A DNA stretch of 64,000 nt from Pseudomonas sp. 7P_10.2_Bac1 (GCF_025465935.1 NZ_JANLNV010000072.1:22812-86811), one strand, 5' to 3'; positions 25,699 to 35,121 are shown, numbered from the stretch's first letter. A program made the numbers and translations. The notes: a model not told the origin generated them from the sequence alone.

Positions 25699-28001
25699 CC
25701 CCCGAGCAAATGCGCGATGCCTCGTTGCTGGAGTTGTTCAGTCTTGAAGCCGAAGCCCAGACCCAGGTCTTGAATGAGGGCTTGCTGGCGCTTGAACGCA
25801 ACCCGACCCAGGCCGACCAACTGGAAGCCTGCATGCGTGCAGCCCATTCGCTCAAGGGCGCGGCAAGAATTGTCGGGGTGGACGCCGGGGTCAGCGTTGC
25901 CCACGTGATGGAAGATTGTCTGGTCAGCGCACAGGAAGGACGCTTGCGCCTGCATCCCGAGCACATCGATGCCTTGTTGCAGGGCACTGATTTGTTGATG
26001 CGCATTGCCACGCCGGGCAGTGACAACGTCGGCCCGGCCGATATCGACGCCTATGTCGCGCACCTCAACGAACTGCTGAATCCTTCCGGGCGAGTGGCGC
26101 CACGGGCTGCTCCGATGGAGTTCGACGTTTCGCAATTGTTGCTGGCTCCCGAACCATTGATTGAGCCCGAGCCAAGGCTGCAACCTGCGCCCGAAGCCAC
26201 TGCGCAAGCGGCCCCCGAGCCCGCGCGGCGACCACAGCGCCTGACTGAAAGTGGCGAACGGGTGCTGCGTGTCACGGCCGAACGGCTTAACAGCTTGCTC
26301 GATCTGTCGAGTAAATCGCTGGTCGAAACGCAGCGCCTCAAGCCTTATCTGACGGCCTTGCACCGCCTCAAGCGGATGCAAAGTACCAGTCTGCGGGCGC
26401 TGGATACTCTCAACGAACAACTCAAAGTGGTCGGCCTGACCCATGAAGTCGAAGAGGCCTTGAACGAAGCCCGGCGCGTACTTTCGGAGTCGCAGCACCT
26501 GCTCAGCGAACAGACCGCCGAGTTGGATGAGTTTGGCTGGCAGACCAGTCAGCGTGCGCAATTGCTCTATGACACCGCGCTGGCTTGCCGCATGCGGCCC
26601 TTTGCCGATGTGCTGGTGGGCCAGGAGCGCATGGTCCGTGATTTGGGCCGGGCCCTGGGTAAACAGATTCGCCTGGAAATCGAAGGCGAGAAAACCCAGG
26701 TGGACCGCGATGTGCTGGAAAAGCTCGAAGCGCCGCTGACGCACTTGTTGCGCAACGCCGTTGACCACGGGATCGAGTCGCCAGAACAACGTGTACTGGC
26801 TGGCAAGCCGCTGGAAGGCACGATTCGCTTGCGGGTGTCGCATCAGGCCGGGTTGTTGGCCGTCGAACTGAGCGACGATGGGGCTGGGGTAAACCTGGAC
26901 CGTTTGCGCCAGAGCATCATCGAGCGTCAGTTATCGACCGCCGAAACCGTGGCGCAACTGAGCGAAGAAGAACTGCTGACGTTCCTCTTTCTGCCGGGAT
27001 TCAGCCTGCGCGACACCGTGACGGAAGTGTCCGGACGCGGCGTCGGGCTGGATGCGGTGCAGCACATGGTGCGTTTGTTGCGCGGCGCAATCGTGCTGGA
27101 ACAGAAGGCAGGGCAGGGCAGTCGCTTCCTGCTGGAAGTGCCGTTGACCCTGTCGGTGGTGCGCAGCCTGGTGGTTGAAGTGGCCGATGAGGCGTATGCC
27201 TTCCCGTTGGCGCACATCGAACGCATGCGCGACCTGTTGCCGGATGACATCGTGCAAATCGAAGGTCGCCAGCATTTCTGGCATGAGGGGCGGCACGTCG
27301 GGTTGGTGGCCGCCAGCCAATTGTTGCAACGCCCGCCCAGTCAAAGCGATGACGACACCCTCAAGGTGGTGGTGATCCGTGAGCGCGACGCCGTGTATGG
27401 CGTGGCCGTCGAGCGTTTTATCGGTGAACGGACCCTGGTGGTCTTGCCGCTCGATCCGCGTCTGGGCAAGGTGCAGGACATCTCGGCCGGGGCTCTGCTC
27501 GACGATGGCTCGCCGGTGTTGATCGTTGACGTTGAAGATATGCTGCGCTCGGTCGATAAGCTGCTCAACACGGGGCGTCTGGAACGAATTGATCGGCGTA
27601 ACCGGCACACCGCAGAACTGGCACGCAAACGAATTCTGGTGGTGGACGACTCGCTGACCGTGCGTGAGTTGCAACGCAAACTGCTGATCAATCGCGGCTA
27701 TGAAGTGGCCGTGGCGGTTGATGGTATGGACGGCTGGAACGCCTTGCGCGCCGAGCATTTCGATTTATTGATTACCGACATCGACATGCCACGCATGGAT
27801 GGTATCGAATTGGTCACGCTGTTACGGCGTGACAATCGGCTGCAATCCATGCCTGTAATGGTGGTTTCCTACAAAGATCGGGAAGAAGATCGTCGGCGTG
27901 GCCTGGATGCGGGAGCCGACTATTATCTAGCCAAAGCCAGTTTCCATGACGACGCCTTGCTTGATGCCGTGGTTGAACTCATTGGGGGAGCCCAAGCATG
28001 A
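25695..28001 (+). CDS. wspE: CheA-type hybrid histidine kinase WspE
   Basis: 768 aa. Domain order: HPt with phosphorylatable His51 in AAHSLKGAARIVG; a Pro-rich linker (about 140-185); dimerisation helices; HATPase with LLRNAVDHGIESPEQR (N box), LSDDGAGVNLDRL (G1) and GRGVGLDAVQ (G2); a CheW-like regulatory domain; and a C-terminal receiver with Asp in LLITDIDMPRMDG and lysine in YLAKASF. It phosphorylates WspR and WspF. Length and order match P. aeruginosa WspE. Confidence 0.96.
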   Translation: MTPEQMRDASLLELFSLEAEAQTQVLNEGLLALERNPTQADQLEACMRAAHSLKGAARIVGVDAGVSVAHVMEDCLVSAQEGRLRLHPEHIDALLQGTDLLMRIATPGSDNVGPADIDAYVAHLNELLNPSGRVAPRAAPMEFDVSQLLLAPEPLIEPEPRLQPAPEATAQAAPEPARRPQRLTESGERVLRVTAERLNSLLDLSSKSLVETQRLKPYLTALHRLKRMQSTSLRALDTLNEQLKVVGLTHEVEEALNEARRVLSESQHLLSEQTAELDEFGWQTSQRAQLLYDTALACRMRPFADVLVGQERMVRDLGRALGKQIRLEIEGEKTQVDRDVLEKLEAPLTHLLRNAVDHGIESPEQRVLAGKPLEGTIRLRVSHQAGLLAVELSDDGAGVNLDRLRQSIIERQLSTAETVAQLSEEELLTFLFLPGFSLRDTVTEVSGRGVGLDAVQHMVRLLRGAIVLEQKAGQGSRFLLEVPLTLSVVRSLVVEVADEAYAFPLAHIERMRDLLPDDIVQIEGRQHFWHEGRHVGLVAASQLLQRPPSQSDDDTLKVVVIRERDAVYGVAVERFIGERTLVVLPLDPRLGKVQDISAGALLDDGSPVLIVDVEDMLRSVDKLLNTGRLERIDRRNRHTAELARKRILVVDDSLTVRELQRKLLINRGYEVAVAVDGMDGWNALRAEHFDLLITDIDMPRMDGIELVTLLRRDNRLQSMPVMVVSYKDREEDRRRGLDAGADYYLAKASFHDDALLDAVVELIGGAQA

Positions 28002-29008
28002 AAATCGCCATCGTCAACGACATGCCCTTGGCCGTTGAAGCGTTGCGTCGGGCGTTGGCCTTTGAGCCTAGCCATGAAGTGGTGTGGGTTGCACAAAATG
28101 GTGAAGAAGCGGTCCGAAAATGCGCTGAGTTCACCCCTGACCTGATTCTGATGGACCTGATCATGCCGGTCATGGACGGGGTGGAAGCCACGCGGCAGAT
28201 CATGGCGCAAAGCCCTTGCGCCATCGTGATTGTGACCGTAGACCGCGAGCAAAATGTACATCGCGTGTTCGAAGCCATGGGCTTTGGCGCGCTGGACGTG
28301 GTCGATACCCCCGCATTGGGGGCGGGCAATGCCAAGGAGGCGGCGGCGCCGTTGTTGCGCAAGATCCTCAACGTGGGCTGGTTGATGGGCCAGAGTGACA
28401 AGCGGGTACGCCCGGTGTCTGCTCAGCCGCGCGCCCTGGGCTTGCAGCGCGGGCTGGTGGCGATTGGCTCGTCCGCTGGCGGGCCAGCGGCCCTGGAAAC
28501 ATTGCTCAAAGGGCTGCCCAGAGACTTCCAGGCGCCCATCGTATTGGTACAGCACGTCGACCAGGTCTTTGCCGCAGGCATGGCGCAGTGGTTGAGTTCC
28601 TCGTGCGGGCTGGACGTACGGTTGGCCCAGGAAGGCGAGGTACCGCAGGCGGGGACGGTGTTGCTGGCGGGCACCAACCACCATATACGGCTGTTGAAAA
28701 ACGGCACCCTGGCCTACACGGCAGAACCGGTCAACGAGATTTACCGGCCCTCGATCGATGTGTTTTTTGAAAGTGTGGCCCGTTACTGGAAAGGTGACGC
28801 GGTGGGAGTGTTGTTAACCGGCATGGGGCGTGATGGGGCTCAGGGACTTAAACTCATGCGCCAACAGGGGTTCCTCACCATCGCTCAGGACCAGCACAGC
28901 AGCTCGGTGTACGGCATGCCCAAAGCGGCTGCGGCCATCGATGCAGCGGTTGAAATCCGCCCCTTGGACAAGATTGCGCCACGCTTGCTGGAGGTATTTG
29001 GCAAATGA
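27998..29008 (+). CDS. wspF: CheB-type methylesterase WspF
   Basis: 336 aa. Receiver domain (Asp in LILMDLIMPVMDG) plus methylesterase domain with the catalytic Ser in IGSSAGGPAALETLL, His in VQHVDQVFAAGMAQWL and Asp in LLTGMGRDGAQGL. Once phosphorylated by WspE it demethylates WspA and dampens the system; loss of WspF gives the wrinkly-spreader phenotype. The frame is intact here, so the pathway should be normally restrained. Confidence 0.96.
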   Translation: MKIAIVNDMPLAVEALRRALAFEPSHEVVWVAQNGEEAVRKCAEFTPDLILMDLIMPVMDGVEATRQIMAQSPCAIVIVTVDREQNVHRVFEAMGFGALDVVDTPALGAGNAKEAAAPLLRKILNVGWLMGQSDKRVRPVSAQPRALGLQRGLVAIGSSAGGPAALETLLKGLPRDFQAPIVLVQHVDQVFAAGMAQWLSSSCGLDVRLAQEGEVPQAGTVLLAGTNHHIRLLKNGTLAYTAEPVNEIYRPSIDVFFESVARYWKGDAVGVLLTGMGRDGAQGLKLMRQQGFLTIAQDQHSSSVYGMPKAAAAIDAAVEIRPLDKIAPRLLEVFGK

Positions 29009-29060
29009 CCGACAAACTTCCGCAGGGCTGGCATGAAGGCAGTAATTCAGGTGAACGCGC

Positions 29061-30062
29061 ATGAGCGATTTACAGTTGGACGACGTTAAAACAGACGAAA
29101 ACGCCGCCATGGTGCTGCTGGTAGACGATCAGGCAATGATCGGCGAAGCCGTGCGCCGCGGTCTGGCGCTTGAGCAGAACATTGATTTTCACTTCTGCGC
29201 GGACCCGCATCAGGCGATCGCTCAAGCCATCCGCATCAAGCCGACAGTGATTTTGCAGGACCTGGTCATGCCGGGTCTGGACGGTCTGACGTTGGTGCGC
29301 GAATACCGCAATCACCCGGCGACTCAGAATATCCCGATCATTGTGCTCTCCACCAAAGAAGACCCGCTGATCAAAAGCGCGGCCTTCTCGGCGGGGGCCA
29401 ATGATTACCTGGTCAAGTTGCCCGATAACATCGAACTGGTGGCGCGCATCCGCTATCACTCGCGCTCCTACATGACTCTGTTGCAGCGTGACGCGGCCTA
29501 CCGGGCGCTGCGGGTGAGCCAGCAACAATTGCTCGACACCAATCTGGTGCTGCAACGGCTGATGAACTCAGACGGCCTGACCGGTCTGTCAAACCGTCGT
29601 CACTTTGACGAATACCTGGAACTGGAATGGCGCCGTGCCTTGCGTGAACAGACCCAGTTGTCGTTGCTGATGATTGACGTCGACTACTTCAAATCATTCA
29701 ACGACACCTTTGGCCATCTGGATGGTGATGAAGCACTGCGCAAAGTGGCGTCGACCATCCGCGAGGCCAGCAGTCGTCCGTCAGACTTGCCGGCGCGTTA
29801 TGGCGGCGAAGAATTTGCCATCGTATTGCCCAACACCTCTCAGGGTGGAGCGCGATTGGTGGCAGAAAAACTGCGCCTGGCCGTAGAAACGCTCAAAATT
29901 CCGCATACCCAGCCGGTCGAAGGCAGCAGCCTGACCATCAGCATTGGTCTGGCGACCCTCACGCCCCAGCAAAACGGCAGCTCACGCCAACTGGTCTCGG
30001 CGGCTGACAAAGGGCTGTACCTGGCCAAGCACAACGGGCGTAACCAGGTCGGGATCGAATAA
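29061..30062 (+). CDS. wspR: Diguanylate cyclase response regulator WspR
   Basis: 333 aa. Receiver with phospho-acceptor Asp67 ([12 protein letters not shown]), a helical linker, and a GGDEF domain with intact active site GGEEF (residues 248-252) and an inhibitory c-di-GMP-binding I-site RPSD five residues before it. When phosphorylated by WspE it makes c-di-GMP and promotes attachment. It lies 52 bases after wspF, the only gap in an otherwise overlapping operon. Confidence 0.97.
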   Translation: MSDLQLDDVKTDENAAMVLLVDDQAMIGEAVRRGLALEQNIDFHFCADPHQAIAQAIRIKPTVILQDLVMPGLDGLTLVREYRNHPATQNIPIIVLSTKEDPLIKSAAFSAGANDYLVKLPDNIELVARIRYHSRSYMTLLQRDAAYRALRVSQQQLLDTNLVLQRLMNSDGLTGLSNRRHFDEYLELEWRRALREQTQLSLLMIDVDYFKSFNDTFGHLDGDEALRKVASTIREASSRPSDLPARYGGEEFAIVLPNTSQGGARLVAEKLRLAVETLKIPHTQPVEGSSLTISIGLATLTPQQNGSSRQLVSAADKGLYLAKHNGRNQVGIE

Positions 30063-30078
30063 CGACGCGCACACCACG

Positions 30079-30163
30079 CCCTATGTAGCCGCTGCCCAGG
30101 TGCGAAGTCGGCGATCTGTTTAACGATCTACCGAACTCAGCTAGCGGCAGCGCCCACATAGGG
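30079..30163. repeat. Imperfect long inverted repeat after wspR
   Basis: CCCTATGTAGCCGCTGCC (30079-30096) pairs with GGCAGCGCCCACATAGGG (30146-30163) with two mismatches, then CTGGCTTTTT. It may act as the wspR terminator and marks the start of the accessory patch. Confidence 0.65.
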
Positions 30164-30217
30164 CTGGCTTTTTAGACGGGTGTAGCGCTATCCAGCAACG
30201 AATCCATCCCCGCAGGA

Positions 30218-30319
30218 CTACTCGGTGCTTAACAGCAGCAGTGAGCCCTCTATCAAGGCACCTTGTATGCGTGCTTTCGGTATGTCCGCTAAATCGGCCG
30301 CCGTGTCTTGGCGCAGCAT
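30218..30319 (-). pseudogene. 33-codon ORF fragment abutting the transposase remnant
   Basis: Starting at an ATG at 30319 it reads MLRQDTAADLADIPKARIQG and then ALIEGSLLLLSTE before a TAG. The composition looks protein-like, and it begins exactly where the transposase similarity ends, in another frame. I do not recognise it; it may be the tail of a gene broken by the insertion or chance reading. Confidence 0.25.
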
Positions 30320-30521
30320 CCTGGTCCAGATGCAGTCCCGAAAACTGGCGCACGATAGTGGTCTGGTAGAGAGCTCCCTCCATCGCCGGATCGCTATAGC
30401 CGAACCAGTTCTGCACCAGATGAGCCCTTAACATCGCCAGCAACGGATACACCGGACGATCACCTTCGCCTTTTCGATGATACGGCTTGATCAAAAAATC
30501 AGCGGTGCGCCAGGCAGCATG
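30318..30521 (-). pseudogene. IS5-family transposase remnant (N-terminal piece)
   Basis: In one frame the stretch LIKPYHRKGEGDRPVYPLLA, then MLRAHLVQNWFGYSDPAMEG and ALYQTTIVRQFSGLHLD, is typical of the N-terminal domain of IS5-type transposases (usually MLRIHFLQQWFGLSDPAMEEALY). The similarity stops after LHLDQD; the DDE catalytic part is absent and no terminal inverted repeats were found. A dead fragment of an old insertion between wspR and prfB. Confidence 0.75.
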
Positions 30522-30889
30522 CAATTTGTCCTTCAGGCGCTGGAAATGCAGAAGCCACACGCCCAGCGCTCCTGGGTTGAGCTTTCAGAGATGATGAATC
30601 TTTTGATAACCCACTGTGCAGTGATGGTTGCCGGCGGGCATCATAGTGGTGCGCAAACGCTGTTGCCCGGCCGTAAACCGGGCTACTTAAGCAACCTTCC
30701 CGATCCCTTGAAGGAAAAAATGGCTACAGAGACCTTATGCAGGCAGTTGATGTGCCTCTGGCAGACCTGAGGATGAATGGCGGAGTACGTTTAGGATCCA
30801 ATTTACAGGGGCAAGCCGGCATTCAGACCATGAATATCGAGCCCTCAGGAAGCGCATTTAAATATCCAATCAGGTTTTAGGTGGTGCAC
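30522..30889. other. Non-coding or decayed stretch between IS5 remnant and acetyltransferase
   Basis: About 370 bases without a convincing complete gene. A plus-strand 97-codon frame (30477-30770) overlaps the transposase remnant and has no family features. The last part holds the small frame described at 30737-30880. No promoter that I can support. Confidence 0.5.
30737..30880 (+). pseudogene. 47-codon ORF or gene tail directly before the acetyltransferase
   Basis: Reads MQAVDVPLADLRMNGGVRLG, then SNLQGQAGIQTMNIEPSGSA and FKYPIRF, stopping 9 bases before the acetyltransferase ATG. Composition is protein-like and the frame stays open a little further upstream. It could be the end of a deleted larger gene or a short coupled peptide. 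No family recognised. Confidence 0.3.
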
Positions 30890-31552
30890 ATGACAGGCGA
30901 ACAAAAATCAAACTGGCAAAAGTTGTCCACGCTTAATCATATTTTAAATTGGCCTTCCGGCTACATTGTTGAAGAGTTACAAAGCCTGGAGGTTGATGAG
31001 CTTATTGATAAAATCCATCAATGGAACCCTCTGGGTGTCGCAGGGGAAGCACGTCGCTTCGTTGACAACAAGTTCTATGATGAAAAAATATTTGTTGGAA
31101 AAGATGAAGCAGTCGACACGCAAATCTATATTGGAAAGTTTGGTGGCGATATCGCCTTCATGTTTTGTCTGGAACATGATCCCAGCACCCGCACAATGCA
31201 CGGCAGTTATGGTGTGGTCGCACCGGAACATCAAAAATCAGGTATCGGTGTAATAACGGTACAAGTTATTGAACATCAAGCTGCTGCACTGGGCTGCTCG
31301 GTTATTTCCAGCTATGCGACCCTACGCCATCCTTACGTCCAGCGGCTGCTTGAGCAACGCGGATATAAGCCGGTTGGAATATTTCCTGACAGGGATCTTG
31401 AGGTTGACGCGCAAACCGGCGCCACAGTCAGAGTTACGGAAGTGCTTTATGTCAAGCAACTCGACTTTCCGGAAGAGCCTGTTTCTCCGGACTTTAAAAA
31501 TATGACGCCAGCAGTTCTTGCACTGCACCGTTTGATTTTTACTGGAAAATAA
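30890..31552 (+). CDS. GNAT-family N-acetyltransferase, AT-rich, probably acquired
   Basis: 220 aa from ATG 30890, which follows TAGGTGG at good spacing; two GTG codons just upstream are alternatives. The C-terminal half has the GNAT core: GSYGVVAPEHQKSGIGVITVQVIEHQAAALG (motif A, acetyl-CoA pyrophosphate loop, shown by its QKSGIGV) and the motif-B-like HPYVQRLLEQRGYKPVG. The first 90 residues match nothing I recognise. Base composition is visibly more AT-rich than the flanking wsp and prfB genes, which together with the adjacent IS5 remnant suggests horizontal transfer. Substrate unknown; toxin modification, drug or metabolite acetylation are all open. Confidence 0.75.
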   Translation: MTGEQKSNWQKLSTLNHILNWPSGYIVEELQSLEVDELIDKIHQWNPLGVAGEARRFVDNKFYDEKIFVGKDEAVDTQIYIGKFGGDIAFMFCLEHDPSTRTMHGSYGVVAPEHQKSGIGVITVQVIEHQAAALGCSVISSYATLRHPYVQRLLEQRGYKPVGIFPDRDLEVDAQTGATVRVTEVLYVKQLDFPEEPVSPDFKNMTPAVLALHRLIFTGK

Positions 31553-31562
31553 ATAATTAAAG

Positions 31563-31596
31563 AAGGGGGCGTATTTTAATATGCGCTTCCCTTTTT
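31563..31596 (+). terminator. Terminator of the acetyltransferase gene
   Basis: AAGGGGGCGTAT and ATATGCGCTTCCC can pair with three G-T wobbles and are followed by TTTTT, 11 bases after the stop codon. Confidence 0.65.
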
Positions 31597-31872
31597 GTAT
31601 TTGTATCACTGTTAGTGGTTCGTGAGGTGTGTCCAGTAATATGCATGGAATCCTCTCACCGAAAAGCGTGTGAAATATATATGTGTCATCTTTTAATTTC
31701 TTAAAGGAACACCCTCGAATAGGAGGGTGCCCCCAGTCAGTGAAATCCATTGAGGCTTATTCTAATTATCCATGGGGTGACCGGAATATTTCATTCCCTC
31801 GCCATTTTTATCATCATGTGGAAGCCGTGATCTGAGGGACGTTCGCCATTGACGAAGACCAACCCCTATTTC

Positions 31873-32019
31873 TTAAATCTTCCTAAGCTTCAGTTTTGCT
31901 GGATCAGTGATTCCACAAGGATAAATGGTTGCAATACGCGCCTTTTTAACTTCTTCAGGCTTTGCTTTGGTCAACGGCGTAATGATTTCTGGGCATCCCA
32001 ACAATGCCCGCCATGTTTT
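31873..32019 (-). pseudogene. ORF tail of an unrecognised protein
   Basis: On the minus strand a frame ends ALLGCPEIITPLTKAKPEEV, then KKARIATIYPCGITDPAKLK and LRKI, stop. It has coding-like composition but no ATG start, and upstream it runs into the REP unit at 32027-32057. Probably the 3' end of a gene lost when the patch was rearranged; function unknown. Confidence 0.3.
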
Positions 32020-32026
32020 TATCGAT

Positions 32027-32057
32027 CTTTAAAAGATCGCGAGACGAGCCCGCTACA
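32027..32057. repeat. Single REP unit upstream of prfB
   Basis: GATCTTTAAAAGATCGCGAG followed by ACGAGCCCGCTACAGG: a partial copy of the CTCGCGATCTTTT-type REP. Confidence 0.65.
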
Positions 32058-32250
32058 GGGTGCGAGCAGCGCACATGCCGGTTGGCTGTCCCCTTGAGGC
32101 CGTTACCTGCAGCAACGGATATGTACGCCAGCGAAGCCACGCCCTATCAAACCTGATCAACAGCCAAACCCCGCCAGGCGGGCTACTGCTGACCCCTGTT
32201 TACGGTATACTCACCGGCTTTGTAAAAATCGCCTACGAGTGCCGCCAGCC

Positions 32251-33346
32251 ATGGAAATCAACCCGATCCTTAACAGCATCAAGGACCTGTCAGAGCGCTC
32301 CGAAACTATTCGGGGGTATCTTTGACTACGATCAAAAGCATGAGCGTTTGATCGAAGTCAGTCGCGAGCTTGAAGATCCGAGTGTCTGGAACAACCCTAC
32401 GTACGCTCAGGAGCTGGGCCGCGAACGCGCCCAACTGGCGCAAATTGTCGAAACCCTGGACGAAATGCACTCAGGTCTGGCCGACGCCAAAGACCTGCTG
32501 CTGATGTCAGCCGAAGAAGAAGACCAGGCCGCTGTCGATGACGTCGCCGCCGAAGTCGAGCGTCTGCGCGAAGCTCTTGAAAAACTCGAATTCCGCCGCA
32601 TGTTCAGCGGTGAGATGGACGCCAACAACGCTTACCTGGACATTCAGGCAGGCTCTGGCGGCACCGAAGCGCAAGACTGGGCCAATATCCTGCTGCGGAT
32701 GTATTTGCGCTGGGCCGACAAGCGCGGCTTCGATGCCACCATCATGGAACTGTCTGCCGGTGAAGTCGCCGGGATCAAGGGCGCCACTGTCCACATCAAG
32801 GGTGAATACGCCTTTGGTTGGTTGCGTACCGAAATTGGCGTCCATCGCCTGGTGCGTAAAAGCCCCTACGACTCGGGCAACCGTCGTCACACCTCGTTCT
32901 CGGCGGTGTTCGTCTCGCCAGAGATCGACGACAACATTGAAATCGACATCAACCCGTCGGACCTGCGAATCGATACCTATCGCTCCTCCGGTGCGGGTGG
33001 TCAGCACGTAAACACCACCGACTCGGCCGTGCGGATTACCCACGTACCGACCAACACCGTGGTGAGCTGCCAGAACGAACGTTCCCAGCATGCGAACAAA
33101 GACACCGCCATGAAAATGCTGCGGGCCCGTCTTTACGAGCAGGAAATGCAGAAGCGCAACGCGGCGTCCCAAGCCCTGGAAGACACCAAGTCTGACATCG
33201 GCTGGGGCCACCAGATTCGCTCGTATGTACTCGACGCCTCGCGTATCAAGGATTTGCGTACCAATATCGAGCGCAGCGATTGCGATAAAGTGCTCGATGG
33301 CGATATCGACGAATACCTGGTAGCCAGCCTGAAACAAGGGCTGTAA
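32251..33346 (+). CDS. prfB: Peptide chain release factor 2, programmed +1 frameshift
   Basis: 364 aa from join(32251..32322, 32324..33346). The first 24 codons ([20 protein letters not shown] then RGYL) end at an in-frame UGA at 32323-32325. The slip site CTT TGA C is preceded by the internal Shine-Dalgarno CGGGGG at 32311-32316, exactly the conserved autoregulatory layout: ribosomes shift +1 when RF2 is scarce. The remainder begins [18 protein letters not shown] and contains the catalytic GGQ loop ([17 protein letters not shown]). RF2 recognises UGA and UAA. lysS follows 113 bases later. Confidence 0.97.
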
Positions 33347-33459
33347 GTCGCGCAATAACCGTAAGAGCGCAGCCAATGCGATGCCTTGAGGCGCGCTGAA
33401 GGCCCGCCAACCCCTGCCGCAGGGCAGGGGCAACGAACCTGTGATGGAATTTTTAAGAC

Positions 33460-34962
33460 ATGAGCGACCAACAACTCGACCCCCAAGACCTGCAACAGGA
33501 AGAAAACGCCCTGATCGCCCAGCGCAAGGAAAAACTTGCTGCCGAGCGCGCCAAGGGCAACGCCTTCCCGAATGACTTCCGTCGTGAAAACTACTGCGCT
33601 GACTTGCAGAAGCAGTACGCCGACAAAACCAAGGAAGAGCTGGCTGAAGCGGCCATTCCGGTCAAGGTTGCGGGTCGCATCATGCTTAACCGTGGCGCGT
33701 TCATGGTGATCCAGGACATGACCGGTCGCATCCAGGTGTATGTCAACCGCAAGACCCTGCCAGAAGAAACCCTGGCCGCCGTGAAAACCTGGGACCTGGG
33801 CGATATCATCGCCGCTGAAGGCACCCTGGCCCGTTCCGGCAAAGGCGACCTGTACGTTGAAATGACCAACGTGCGTCTGCTGACCAAATCCCTGCGCCCG
33901 CTGCCAGACAAGCACCACGGCTTGACTGACACCGAGCAGCGTTATCGCCAGCGTTACGTTGACCTGATCGTCAACGAAGACGTGCGCCACACCTTCCGTG
34001 TGCGTTCGCAGGTGATTGCGCACATCCGCAGCTTCCTGATGGCACGCGACTTCCTCGAAGTTGAAACCCCGATGCTGCAAACCATCCCGGGTGGTGCGGC
34101 AGCCAAGCCATTCGAAACTCACCACAACGCGCTGGACATGGAAATGTTCCTGCGGATCGCGCCTGAGCTGTACCTCAAGCGTCTGGTGGTGGGCGGCTTT
34201 GAAAAAGTGTTCGAGATCAACCGTAACTTCCGTAACGAAGGCGTGTCGACTCGTCACAACCCAGAATTCACCATGCTTGAGTTCTACCAGGCGTACGCCG
34301 ACTACGAAGACAACATGGACCTCACCGAAGAGCTGTTCCGTGAACTGGCGCAACTGGTACTGGGCAGCACCGACGTGCCTTACGGCGACAAGGTGTTCCA
34401 CTTCGGCGAGCCGTTCGCACGCCTGTCGGTGTTCGACTCGATCCTCAAGTACAACCCTGAGCTGACGGCCGATGACCTGAACGACATCGACAAGGCGCGC
34501 GCCATTGCCAAGAAAGCCGGCGCCAAGGTGCTGGGCTTCGAAGGCCTGGGCAAGCTGCAGGTGATGATTTTCGAAGAGCTGGTCGAGCACAAGCTGGAAC
34601 AGCCGCACTTCATTACCCAGTATCCGTTTGAAGTGTCGCCGCTGGCGCGTCGTAACGACGACAACCCGAACGTGACTGACCGCTTTGAACTGTTTATTGG
34701 TGGTCGTGAAATCGCCAACGCCTACTCCGAGTTGAACGACGCGGAAGACCAGGCCGAGCGTTTCATGGCTCAGGTAGCGGACAAGGACGCCGGTGACGAC
34801 GAAGCCATGCACTACGATGCTGACTTCGTACGTGCGCTGGAATACGGCATGCCGCCAACGGCGGGTGAAGGTATCGGTATCGACCGTCTGGTGATGCTGC
34901 TGACCAACTCCCCGTCGATTCGTGACGTGATCCTGTTCCCGCACATGCGCCCACAAGCGTAA
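33460..34962 (+). CDS. lysS: Lysyl-tRNA synthetase (class II)
   Basis: 500 aa. N-terminal OB-fold anticodon domain ([26 protein letters not shown]) and class II catalytic core: motif 1 around [21 protein letters not shown], motif 2 [26 protein letters not shown] and motif 3 [22 protein letters not shown] (each longer than quoted here in the family). It charges tRNA-Lys. Pairing with prfB is conserved in gamma-proteobacteria. Ends at a strong terminator. Confidence 0.97.
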   Translation: MSDQQLDPQDLQQEENALIAQRKEKLAAERAKGNAFPNDFRRENYCADLQKQYADKTKEELAEAAIPVKVAGRIMLNRGAFMVIQDMTGRIQVYVNRKTLPEETLAAVKTWDLGDIIAAEGTLARSGKGDLYVEMTNVRLLTKSLRPLPDKHHGLTDTEQRYRQRYVDLIVNEDVRHTFRVRSQVIAHIRSFLMARDFLEVETPMLQTIPGGAAAKPFETHHNALDMEMFLRIAPELYLKRLVVGGFEKVFEINRNFRNEGVSTRHNPEFTMLEFYQAYADYEDNMDLTEELFRELAQLVLGSTDVPYGDKVFHFGEPFARLSVFDSILKYNPELTADDLNDIDKARAIAKKAGAKVLGFEGLGKLQVMIFEELVEHKLEQPHFITQYPFEVSPLARRNDDNPNVTDRFELFIGGREIANAYSELNDAEDQAERFMAQVADKDAGDDEAMHYDADFVRALEYGMPPTAGEGIGIDRLVMLLTNSPSIRDVILFPHMRPQA

Positions 34963-34973
34963 CGATGCTGAAT

Positions 34974-35003
34974 AAAAAACCGCCGATTCGAGGCGGTTTT
35001 TTA
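34974..35003 (+). terminator. Intrinsic terminator of lysS
   Basis: AAAAAACCGCC-GATTCGA-GGCGGTTTTTT, 11 bases past the stop; symmetrical. Confidence 0.93.
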
Positions 35004-35032
35004 TTGCCCGTAGAACGCTGAGCTGGATCTTT

Positions 35033-35121
35033 GTGTGGGCGCGGGCTTGCTCGCGATAGCCTCAACGCGTTGTCGCTGGTAGGCCAGGGCGCTTGCATCG
35101 CGAGCAACCCCGCTCCCACAG
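35033..35121. repeat. REP doublet, GCGGGCTTGCTCGCGAT type
   Basis: GTGTGGGCGCGGGCTTGCTC and the inverse GAGCAACCCCGCTCCCACAG are separated by about 45 bases; same family as the doublet at 16921-17009. Confidence 0.88.

Larger units (their letters stand above)
31597..32250. other. Long spacer between acetyltransferase and prfB
   Basis: About 650 AT-rich bases without an intact gene. It contains a perfect CACCCTC-GAATAG-GAGGGTG hairpin near 31706-31726, the small minus-strand ORF tail at 31873-32019, one REP unit at 32027-32057, a short repeat (GGCCGTTACC...GCAGCAACGGATATGT, about 32098-32123) shared with the element at 55141-55390, and a TATACT -10-like box at 32206-32211 that may serve prfB. 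Confidence 0.6.

Noticed and set aside
30477..30770. 97-codon plus-strand frame over the IS5 remnant
   Set aside because: Antisense to the recognisable transposase remnant; no ribosome-binding site or family match.
31322..31750. 142-codon minus-strand frame opposite the acetyltransferase 3' end
   Set aside because: More than half is antisense to the acetyltransferase gene and the rest covers its terminator; no family features.
32323..32325. Apparent premature stop in prfB
   Set aside because: It is the conserved programmed frameshift site, not a mutation.
33133..34956. 607-codon minus-strand frame opposite lysS
   Set aside because: Arises from codon bias of the lysS gene; its translation is HVRV-type shadow sequence.
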